A DNA stretch of 35,536 nucleotides from Rhodospirillales bacterium (lineage in GTDB: Bacteria; Pseudomonadota; Alphaproteobacteria; Rhodospirillales; Casp-alpha2). Location: assembly GCA_013203595.1 (NCBI GenBank), contig JABMNT010000183.1, positions 1-35,536 of the forward strand, written 5' to 3'. Both the position numbers and the translations under genes were made by a program. Positions 26,037 to 32,663 of this stretch are shown piece after piece. The notes under the pieces are model-generated. The model did not search any database. It was given only the letters and a program-made list of their open reading frames with translations, and was not told where the DNA came from. The stretch's first letter is position 1; every line of letters begins with the position of its first letter.

Positions 26037-26567
26037 TTATTCACTGAATACCATTTTCAAACGGTTTATTTCATCACCTTCGGGGGGTTCAACATAGGGT
26101 TGGTTGAACCCGGAATTTGAAGGCAACTCGAAGAAATGGCAGCCGAAAATCTTGTCTACGGTTTCGCCGTTGTCGGACAGGGGAAGGCTGAGGCGATGGT
26201 AGAGCATATGGCCCCGGGTTTCCGTGGGCATTTGCGTTGTTGCCATACCGGCCTGACCGTTTCTTTGCGTCGTTCCAAAAAGGTCAGTCAATGTCTGCAA
26301 CAGCTTTCCCTTACGGACTTCATCCATCATCCGACCTGTCAGCAATTCACCGATATGTTCTTCAATGGCGGTGCCGACAAACCGATAGCGAAACCGGGTC
26401 TGGTTAACCACATCCAGAATGAAGCAGCTGGGTACAAGCCTTGGTATGGCCATGAGATCAAGGTCAGCCTGTTTGGGGAACCGTTTGCCTCCATGTGCGG
26501 CCAACCACAAATCATAGACCTCTTGCGCCTGAGGCGGATAAATCTGCGTACGGAACGGGTCAGTCAT
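26037..26567 (-). CDS. PAS_5 (PF07310-type) domain protein
   Basis: The product is 176 residues from the ATG at 26567. The frame is open for a further 72 codons, but that stretch overlaps the promoter of the divergent operon and looks non-coding; an ATG at 26582 is an alternative start. The domain pattern is clear: AQEVYDLWLAAHGGKRFPKQADLDLMAIPRLVPSCFILDVV, then FRYRFVGTAIEEHIGELLTGR, matching the alphaproteobacterial PAS_5 family. There is no output domain, so it may be a ligand sensor working through a partner. It is divergent from the SMP-30 operon. The function is unknown. Confidence 0.8.
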   Translation of the reverse strand: MTDPFRTQIYPPQAQEVYDLWLAAHGGKRFPKQADLDLMAIPRLVPSCFILDVVNQTRFRYRFVGTAIEEHIGELLTGRMMDEVRKGKLLQTLTDLFGTTQRNGQAGMATTQMPTETRGHMLYHRLSLPLSDNGETVDKIFGCHFFELPSNSGFNQPYVEPPEGDEINRLKMVFSE

Positions 26568-26718
26568 GGTCAAAGATATCATGGCGGGCAGGCTATGGAA
26601 ATACGCGAAGGAGGCGACCACGGAGCCGCAGGTGCCAACACATCCGATCAGGACCGAGCAGGCCACGTCATTGCCTGGCGTTCTTTCCGCGATCCGGGAA
26701 AACACGGCAAGAGATTGC

Positions 26719-26747
26719 TTGACAGGCTGATGATCAATGAATACATT
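26719..26747 (+). promoter_or_regulatory. Promoter of the SMP-30 operon
   Basis: Perfect TTGACA at 26719-26724 is followed after 17 bases by TACATT at 26742-26747 (four of six to the -10 consensus). The expected transcript start lies about 23 bases before the ATG, leaving room for the AGGATGAG ribosome binding site. This is the clearest promoter in the window. Confidence 0.65.
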
Positions 26748-26760
26748 AATGTATACGTTA
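26741..26760. promoter_or_regulatory. Palindromic operator overlapping the -10 box
   Basis: ATACATTAATGTAT (26741-26754) is a perfect 14-base palindrome covering the -10 box. It overlaps a second imperfect one, TAATGTATACGTTA (26747-26760, 12 of 14). The TGTATAC core resembles operators of GntR-family repressors of the FadR/VanR type. Repression by occlusion is inferred. No such regulator gene is in the window. Confidence 0.55.
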
Positions 26761-26776
26761 TTTAGGATGAGTTTCC

Positions 26777-27751
26777 ATGACACCGCGCCCCATCCCGATC
26801 AACGATTTGGCATTCATCGGTACCGGCCTGACCCGTCCGGAATGTGTCCTGGCGGTACGCTCCGGCCACCTCTGTGTTGCCGACTTCCGCGGCGGTGTCT
26901 CGATCATCCATCCCGACGGCAGGACGGAAACAGTTCTGGCCAGGAATACGGACTTTGTCCCCAAGCCCAACGGCATTTGCATTCAGCACGATGGCTCCTT
27001 TTTGCTGGCCCACCTGGGTGCAGAAGACGGTGGTGTTTATCATTTGCACCGTGATGGCCGGCTGCACCCCTATCTCCTGGAAATTGACGGCGAAGCCGTG
27101 CCACCGACCAATTATGTCCATCGCGACGGCCAGGGCCGGGTATGGGTCACGGTCAGTACCCGGCTTATCCCGCGCGCGCTCGGTTATCGTCACGACAATG
27201 CCGACGGCTTTATCATTCTCGTCGATGACCGGGGTGCCCGGATTGTCGCCGATGGTCTGGGCTATACCAACGAATGTGTGGTCCATCCCGATGGCCGCCA
27301 GCTTTATGTCAATGAAACCTTTCAAAAACGCCTGTCAAAATTCAATATCGCCGATGACGGAAGCCTGAGTAACAAATCAACCGTGGCGGATTTTGGAGCG
27401 GGCACTTTCCCCGACGGCCTGACCTTTGATGTTGAAGGCGGGGTCTGGATCACCAGTATTGTCAGCAACCGGGTTATTCGCATTGCCCCCGACGGGGAAC
27501 AGACACTGATCCTCGAAGATCACGATGCCGATCACACAGCCCAGGCAGAGGCTGCCTTTCAGGACGGGACCATGGGCCGGCCGCATCTCGATATTGCTTC
27601 CGGTCAGCGTCTGAAGAATATTTCCAGCCTGGCCTTTGGCGGGCAGGATTTGAAAACGGCCTATTTGGGCTGTTTGCTAGGTGATCAAATTGCAACCTTT
27701 TCATCGCCCATTGCCGGGCATCCGCCGAGCCATTGGGACGTCTCTTTTTAA
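26777..27751 (+). CDS. SMP-30/gluconolactonase family protein
   Basis: This 324-residue beta-propeller protein starts 7 bases after AGGATGAG. Family signatures include the early Glu in GLTRPECVLAV, PNGICIQHDGSFLLAHLG, PTNYVHRDGQGRVWVTVST, GYTNECVVHPDGRQLYVNET and FPDGLTFDVEGGVWITSI; Glu, Asn and Asp of these loops bind the divalent metal in known members. There is no signal peptide, so it is cytoplasmic. Members hydrolyse sugar-acid lactones. It is the first gene of an operon with a decarboxylating dehydrogenase and a Gfo/Idh/MocA oxidoreductase. That grouping suggests a sugar is oxidised to a lactone, opened, then further oxidised and decarboxylated. The substrate is unknown. Confidence 0.85.
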   Translation: MTPRPIPINDLAFIGTGLTRPECVLAVRSGHLCVADFRGGVSIIHPDGRTETVLARNTDFVPKPNGICIQHDGSFLLAHLGAEDGGVYHLHRDGRLHPYLLEIDGEAVPPTNYVHRDGQGRVWVTVSTRLIPRALGYRHDNADGFIILVDDRGARIVADGLGYTNECVVHPDGRQLYVNETFQKRLSKFNIADDGSLSNKSTVADFGAGTFPDGLTFDVEGGVWITSIVSNRVIRIAPDGEQTLILEDHDADHTAQAEAAFQDGTMGRPHLDIASGQRLKNISSLAFGGQDLKTAYLGCLLGDQIATFSSPIAGHPPSHWDVSF

Positions 27752-27774
27752 ATACAAATCCAAGGAACAGACTT

Positions 27775-28887
27775 ATGAACAACCAGAAAATATTTTCCAT
27801 CGCGGTGATGCCAGGCGACGGCATCGGTACGGAGATCATGTCCCCCTGCCTGGAAGTGATGGCGGCAGCCATGCAGCGAGTGGGCGGGATCGAGATGGAT
27901 TTCACGACCATCGAAGCCGGTGCCGGCTGTTACACCAAACATGGCGATGCCTTTCCCGAGGAATCCCGGAAAACTGCCACATCGGCAGATGCCATTCTGC
28001 TGGGTGCCATGGGATTGCCCTCCGTGCGCTATCCCAACGGCACTGAAATTGCGCCGCAGTTGGACCTGCGGTTTGATCTGGGCCTGTATGCCGGGGTCCG
28101 TCCGTTCCGCGCGGTTCCCGGAATTCCCATGGTGCTTGCCGATCCCAGAGCCAAGGATATCGATTTCGTCCTGATCCGCGAATCGACGGAAGGGCTGTTT
28201 GCGTCGCATGGCAAGGGCACCGTCGAAAACGACGAGACGGCCAGGGAAACCCTGGTCATCACGCGCAATGTCTCGGAACGGCTTTTCGACTTTTCATTCG
28301 ACCTTGCCCGCCAACGCAAGGCCAAAGGTGGAGAAGGCCGGGTCAGTTGCATCGACAAGGCCAACGTCTTCATGGCCTTCGCGTTCTTCCGCAAAATCTT
28401 TGACGAACGGGCGGCCCTGAACCCGGATATCGCTGCCGATCATGCCTATATCGATGCGACGGCGCTGAATATGGTTCGCAACCCGCTGGGCTTTGATGTG
28501 ATGGTTACGGAGAACATGTTTGGCGATATCCTGTCCGATCTGGGGGCCGCCCTGATCGGCGGCATGGGGATGGCGCCGTCTGCCGACATCGGTGACGACC
28601 ATGCGGTTTTCCAGCCCTGTCATGGCAGTGCCCCCGATATCATGGGCCAGGGCAAGGCCAATCCGACGGCCATGTTCATGTCGGGCGCGATGATGCTCGA
28701 CTGGCTCGGCAACAGCCATGGGGTGGGCGAATGCAACAAGGCCGCCGCCCTGCTGAACGCGGCCATCGACCATGCCTTTGGCGCCGGCCGCCTGATGCCG
28801 TTTGAACTGGGTGGTCAATCGGGCACTTCGCCGATTACCGATGCGGTGCTGGCCGCCGTTGACCAGATTGACCTGGCTTCACTTTAA
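27775..28887 (+). CDS. Isocitrate/isopropylmalate dehydrogenase family protein of unknown substrate
   Basis: The product is 370 residues from the ATG at 27775, preceded by AAGGAA. The fold signatures are complete: IAVMPGDGIGTEIM at the N-terminus, the metal-binding region VTENMFGDILSDLGAAL, and APSADIGDDHAVFQPCHGSAPDIMGQGKANPTAM. The substrate-specifying segments are unusual. LGLYAGVRPFRA replaces the usual L-D-L-Y-x-x-x-R-P form, and RESTEGLFASHG replaces the Tyr-containing TEGEY or TEGLY. It therefore should act on a 2-hydroxy (beta-carboxylated) acid other than isopropylmalate or isocitrate, perhaps a malate, tartrate or sugar-diacid derivative. It is not leuB by context. Confidence 0.85.
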   Translation: MNNQKIFSIAVMPGDGIGTEIMSPCLEVMAAAMQRVGGIEMDFTTIEAGAGCYTKHGDAFPEESRKTATSADAILLGAMGLPSVRYPNGTEIAPQLDLRFDLGLYAGVRPFRAVPGIPMVLADPRAKDIDFVLIRESTEGLFASHGKGTVENDETARETLVITRNVSERLFDFSFDLARQRKAKGGEGRVSCIDKANVFMAFAFFRKIFDERAALNPDIAADHAYIDATALNMVRNPLGFDVMVTENMFGDILSDLGAALIGGMGMAPSADIGDDHAVFQPCHGSAPDIMGQGKANPTAMFMSGAMMLDWLGNSHGVGECNKAAALLNAAIDHAFGAGRLMPFELGGQSGTSPITDAVLAAVDQIDLASL

Positions 28888-28911
28888 CGATCTCCAGTAA
28901 AGGCAGAGACC

Positions 28912-29958
28912 ATGCCCCGTCCCATCCGTGTTGCCGCCATCGGCATCGGTTTTTTCAGTCAGTTTCACCTGCAGGGATGGTCCGATATTGAAGATGCGGA
29001 CCTGGTTGCCCTGAGTTCGCGTGATCCCGACGCCCTGAACAGGGCGGCCGATACCTATGGGGTCGCCGGTCGCTATGGGGACCTGGAGACCATGCTGGAC
29101 CGGGAAAAGCCGGATCTGCTGGATATCATATCGCCGCCGTCAACCCATGCCGCCTTTATCCGCGCCGCCTTTGACCGGGATATTGCGGTTATCTGTCAAA
29201 AGCCGTTCACCACCAGCCTGGCTGAGGCGGAAGAAATGGCGGCTCTGTCCGAGGTCAGGCAACTGCCGCTTCTGGTGCATGAAAACTTCCGCTTTCAGCC
29301 CTGGTACCGGGAAATCAAGAACCGCCTGGATGCGGGTGAGCTGGGCGATCTCTACCAGATTACGTTTCGTTTGCGACCCGGCGACGGCCAGGGCCCTGGC
29401 GCCTATCTGGACCGCCAGCCCTATTTTCAGCAGATGGAGCGGTTTCTGGTGCATGAGACGGCGATCCATCAAATTGACGTGTTCCGCTACCTGTTCGGTG
29501 AAATTGACGGGGTCACAGCCCGGCTGGCAAAAATCAACCCGGTGATCGCCGGCGAGGATGCCGGACTGATCATCTTCGAATTTGCCAATGGCTGCCGGGG
29601 TTTGTTTGACGGCAACCGGTTGTCTGACCATATCGCTGACAACCGCCGCCTGACCATGGGTGAAGTGATCATCGAAGGCGCGAAGGGCACCCTTCGTCTT
29701 GACGGCAACGCTTGCCTGTATATGCGCAAGCATGGCGAAAACAGCGAGCGGCAGATCGCCTACCCATGGCGGGACCGGGGGTTTGGCGGCGATTGCGTGT
29801 ATTTGTACGAAAAACACGTGATCGCGCATTTACAAAATGCCGCCCCGGTCATGAACACGGCGCGGGCGTATTTGAAAAACCTGGCGATTGAAGAAGCGGT
29901 TTATCAGTCACAGGCAGAAAACCGCCATATAAGGCTGCGCGCAGGCTCCATTACGTGA
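28912..29958 (+). CDS. Gfo/Idh/MocA family oxidoreductase
   Basis: This 348-residue protein has an N-terminal Rossmann domain (VAAIGIGFFSQFHLQGW, with GIGFFSQ as a variant of GxGxxG) and SPPSTHAAFIRAAF. The family catalytic-lysine motif appears as CQKPF rather than the usual EKP. The C-terminal substrate domain contains HENFRFQPWYREIK, LVHETAIHQIDVFRYLFG (the H-x-x-D/H region of the active site) and GTLRLDG. Members are NAD(P)-dependent dehydrogenases of sugars, inositols and sugar acids. It is the third gene of the SMP-30 operon, 24 bases after the dehydrogenase, and may supply the lactone that the SMP-30 enzyme opens. Confidence 0.88.
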   Translation: MPRPIRVAAIGIGFFSQFHLQGWSDIEDADLVALSSRDPDALNRAADTYGVAGRYGDLETMLDREKPDLLDIISPPSTHAAFIRAAFDRDIAVICQKPFTTSLAEAEEMAALSEVRQLPLLVHENFRFQPWYREIKNRLDAGELGDLYQITFRLRPGDGQGPGAYLDRQPYFQQMERFLVHETAIHQIDVFRYLFGEIDGVTARLAKINPVIAGEDAGLIIFEFANGCRGLFDGNRLSDHIADNRRLTMGEVIIEGAKGTLRLDGNACLYMRKHGENSERQIAYPWRDRGFGGDCVYLYEKHVIAHLQNAAPVMNTARAYLKNLAIEEAVYQSQAENRHIRLRAGSIT

Positions 29959-29989
29959 GCTGGAAGAACACTTAAGCCGCGAAGCGGAT

Positions 29990-30030
29990 GGCAGAAAAGC
30001 AGATAGGTGTAAGCATCTGTCTTCTCTGCC
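29990..30030. terminator. Long hairpin between convergent genes
   Basis: GGCAGA-A-AAG-CAGAT pairs with ATCTG-T-CTT-C-TCTGCC across a 10-base loop: 14 base pairs with one mismatch and one bulge. It sits midway between the Gfo/Idh/MocA stop and the opposing sodB stop. There is no U-run on either side, so it may act as an mRNA 3'-end stabiliser or a Rho-assisted bidirectional stop. Confidence 0.4.
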
Positions 30031-30058
30031 TGCAGGATGCCGCCCGCCAGGGTGCCGG

Positions 30059-30679
30059 TTATGCGGCTATAATCTGCGGTCCTTTTTCAAACAACTCGGC
30101 TGCGGAATCCCAATTCACCAGGTGATCGACAAAGGCTTCCAGGTATTTCGGGCGGGCGTTGCGGTAATCGATGTAATAGGTATGTTCCCACACATCGCAG
30201 GTCAAAATCGCGGTTTTGCCATGGGTGAGGGGATTATCGGCATTGGCGGTTTTGAGAATTTCCAGCCTGCCTTCGCTATTCATCACCAGCCACGCCCAGC
30301 CGGAGCCGAACTGGGTAAGGCCCGCTTCAATGAACTTGCCGCGGAAATCGGCAAAGGAGCCGAAACTGGCGTTGATGGCCGTCGCTACGCTGCCGGGTAC
30401 CGGGCCGCCGCCATTGGGTTTCATCGAGTTCCAGAAATGCGTGTGGTTCCAGTGCTGACCCGCATTGTTGAACAGGCCCGTATTGCCGGTCTTATGGGCG
30501 TTTAAAACGACCTGTTCGAGCGTATCGCCCATATGATCCAGCCCTTCGAGCAGTTCATTGCCCTTGGAGACATAGGCCTGATGGTGCTTGCCATGGTGGA
30601 ATTCCAGGGTTTCGGCACTCATATACGGCGCAAGCGCATCGTGCGCATAAGGTAGTTCGGGAAGGTCAAATGCGGGCAT
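30059..30679 (-). CDS. sodB: Superoxide dismutase, Fe type
   Basis: The product is 206 residues from the ATG at 30679, set by GGAG ten bases upstream; an open frame extends 57 bases further but is not conserved in character. Metal ligands are visible: His in LEFHHGKHHQAYV, His in NHTHFWNSM, and Asp and His in DVWEHTYYIDYRN. The Gln of NNAGQHWNH is in the position typical of iron SODs, whereas manganese forms have Gly there. It detoxifies superoxide in the cytoplasm. It appears monocistronic. Confidence 0.95.
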   Translation of the reverse strand: MPAFDLPELPYAHDALAPYMSAETLEFHHGKHHQAYVSKGNELLEGLDHMGDTLEQVVLNAHKTGNTGLFNNAGQHWNHTHFWNSMKPNGGGPVPGSVATAINASFGSFADFRGKFIEAGLTQFGSGWAWLVMNSEGRLEILKTANADNPLTHGKTAILTCDVWEHTYYIDYRNARPKYLEAFVDHLVNWDSAAELFEKGPQIIAA

Positions 30680-30822
30680 CAAGGTTACTCCGGTTGAGAT
30701 TGAAAAATACCCAGGCTTTGAATTGCCAAGGCGCAAACTCCATATTCTTTAATTGATCAGGCGGGCGTCCATGGCTGGTTATCTGCGGCTTTTTTGAACC
30801 ACCAGTGCCTGGCATTGGGTCT

Positions 30823-31143
30823 TTAGACGTCGGGTCGGCCGCTGACCATGTCGTAGTCGCGAAAGACTTCTGCCACCCGGATCCGGTAATTCCTGAAGAT
30901 TTTGTCACGTCCTTCGGTCTGGGCCAGGCTGTGATCGCTATGTGTGTACCAGCGTTCGACCGCTTCATGGTCCATCCAGAACGACAGCGACAGGAACTTT
31001 CCCTCATTCGTCACGCTTTGGAAGCGTTCAACAGAAACAAAGCCATCCGTGCGTTCCAGTTCATCACGCAAGGACGCGGCGACCTCAAAATACTGGTCGG
31101 CTTTTCCCTCAAGGGGTTCAACTTCAAAGATGACCGCGATCAT
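30823..31143 (-). CDS. Antibiotic biosynthesis monooxygenase (ABM) fold protein
   Basis: This 106-residue protein starts at the ATG at 31143, which has AGGAG upstream; the longer open frame before it is antisense to sdaA. The ferredoxin-like ABM pattern is MIAVIFEVEPLEGKADQYFEVAASLRDELERTDGFVSVERFQSV, then FLSLSFWMDHEAVERWYTH. Small ABM proteins are often cofactor-free monooxygenases or haem-related. No substrate can be assigned. It is divergent from sdaA, with 108 bases between them. Confidence 0.8.
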   Translation of the reverse strand: MIAVIFEVEPLEGKADQYFEVAASLRDELERTDGFVSVERFQSVTNEGKFLSLSFWMDHEAVERWYTHSDHSLAQTEGRDKIFRNYRIRVAEVFRDYDMVSGRPDV

Positions 31144-31251
31144 CGAGTGCTCCTGATTGGCGTCTGAGGAATATATAGTGTCGTAAAAGGCCGGGCGAAG
31201 CGATAGCTTAACAGGGCATAAACTGTTTTTATTTACGGAAGCTCCCAACCA

Positions 31252-32634
31252 ATGCCCTATAGCGTTTTCGAATTGTTTAAGGTGGGGATCGGCCCCTCCA
31301 GCTCGCATACGGTCGGGCCCATGGTCGCGGCGCGCCGCTTTGTCGAAGAACTGGTGGATCAGGACGCGCTGGTGACGGTTGGGCGCGTCGAATCCCGGTT
31401 GTACGGATCGCTGGCCTTCACCGGCGTCGGCCATGGCTCTGACCACGCGATCATGTTGGGGCTGTCGGGGGAAAACCCCCATGATATCGATCCGAACGCC
31501 GTGCCCGTTATTATCGAGCGTATTGACCGCTCCCAATCGATAAACCTGGGTGGCCGCCACAGCGTTCCCTTTGACCGCGAAACCGACCTGATATTTGACT
31601 ACGGACCGCCCCTGGCAGACCACGCCAACGGGATGATTTTCGCGGCCTATGACCGGTCCGGCGAGGTCGTTTCCCGCAAAACTTTTTATTCGGTGGGTGG
31701 CGGTTTTATCGCAACTGATACGGAACTGCAGAACAAGCAGGACAGCCGCGAGACGATGCCCGGCGCGCCCTTTGATTTTGACTCGTCGCGGGCGCTGTTG
31801 ACGATGGGCGACACCTCAGGCCTGTCGATTGCGCAAATGATGCTGGCTAACGAAGTTTCACAAAAGCCGGAAGCCGAGGTGATGGCCGGAATTGATCATA
31901 TCTGGCAGGTCATGCACGCCTGTATGGAGCGCGGCCTGCTCGCCAAGGGCAACCTGCCGGGTGGCCTGAATGTGCGTCGCCGGGCCAGGCATATCCATCA
32001 GGAACTGATTAAGGATCGCGGCCTCAACTCCAGTCTGCCCCACGAATGCATGGACTGGATCAGTCTGTTTGCCATTGCCGTCAATGAAGAGAATGCATCG
32101 GGCGGGCGGATCGTGACCGCGCCAACCAATGGTGCGGCGGGCGTGATTCCTGCGGTGATCCGTTATTATCTGGAGTTTTGTCCGGGCGCCGACATGACCG
32201 GGGTCAGGACCTTTATGCTGACGGCGGCGGCTGTTGGATCGTTGATCAAGGCGAACGCGTCGATTTCCGGAGCCGAGGCCGGCTGCCAGGGAGAAGTCGG
32301 TTCGGCATCGGCAATGGCGGCGGCCGGGTTATGTGCGGCCCTGAATGGCAGCAACGGGCAAATTGAAAACGCGGCGGAAATTGCCCTGGAGCACCATCTG
32401 GGAATGACCTGTGATCCCGTTGGCGGGCTGGTCCAGGTGCCCTGTATCGAGCGTAATGCCATGGGTGCCGTGAAAGCGATCAATGCAGCCTCGCTGGCCT
32501 TGAGAGGCGACGGTCAGCATTTTGTGTCGCTGGACGCGGTGATCGAAACCATGCGTCAAACCGGCGAGGATATGCAATCGAAATACAAGGAAACCAGCCA
32601 GGGGGGACTGGCTGTAAATGTGGTTGCCTGCTGA
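31252..32634 (+). CDS. sdaA: L-serine dehydratase (iron-sulfur, single chain)
   Basis: This 460-residue enzyme deaminates serine to pyruvate and ammonia. The N-terminal beta domain opens [19 protein letters not shown]. The alpha domain contains [40 protein letters not shown] and [30 protein letters not shown], which supply the three cysteine ligands of the [4Fe-4S] cluster. The C-terminal tail is [19 protein letters not shown], as in E. coli SdaA/SdaB. No PLP motif is present, as expected. It is convergent with the histidine kinase gene, 29 bases apart. Confidence 0.97.
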   Translation: MPYSVFELFKVGIGPSSSHTVGPMVAARRFVEELVDQDALVTVGRVESRLYGSLAFTGVGHGSDHAIMLGLSGENPHDIDPNAVPVIIERIDRSQSINLGGRHSVPFDRETDLIFDYGPPLADHANGMIFAAYDRSGEVVSRKTFYSVGGGFIATDTELQNKQDSRETMPGAPFDFDSSRALLTMGDTSGLSIAQMMLANEVSQKPEAEVMAGIDHIWQVMHACMERGLLAKGNLPGGLNVRRRARHIHQELIKDRGLNSSLPHECMDWISLFAIAVNEENASGGRIVTAPTNGAAGVIPAVIRYYLEFCPGADMTGVRTFMLTAAAVGSLIKANASISGAEAGCQGEVGSASAMAAAGLCAALNGSNGQIENAAEIALEHHLGMTCDPVGGLVQVPCIERNAMGAVKAINAASLALRGDGQHFVSLDAVIETMRQTGEDMQSKYKETSQGGLAVNVVAC

Positions 32635-32663
32635 TAAACCGGATGTCGCCCGGTCAATTCCGC

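Noticed and set aside
30802-30818. 7-bp hairpin just after the ABM gene
   Set aside because: It has a three-base loop, a wobble pair and no U-run; it is too weak for a terminator call.
31144-31251. Possible glycine- or serine-related riboswitch ahead of sdaA
   Set aside because: The 108-base divergent region is too short and shows no recognisable aptamer core.
32638-32654. ACCGG...CCGGT inverted pair between sdaA and the kinase gene
   Set aside because: The stem is only five bases and has no U-run; it is likely incidental in GC-rich DNA.
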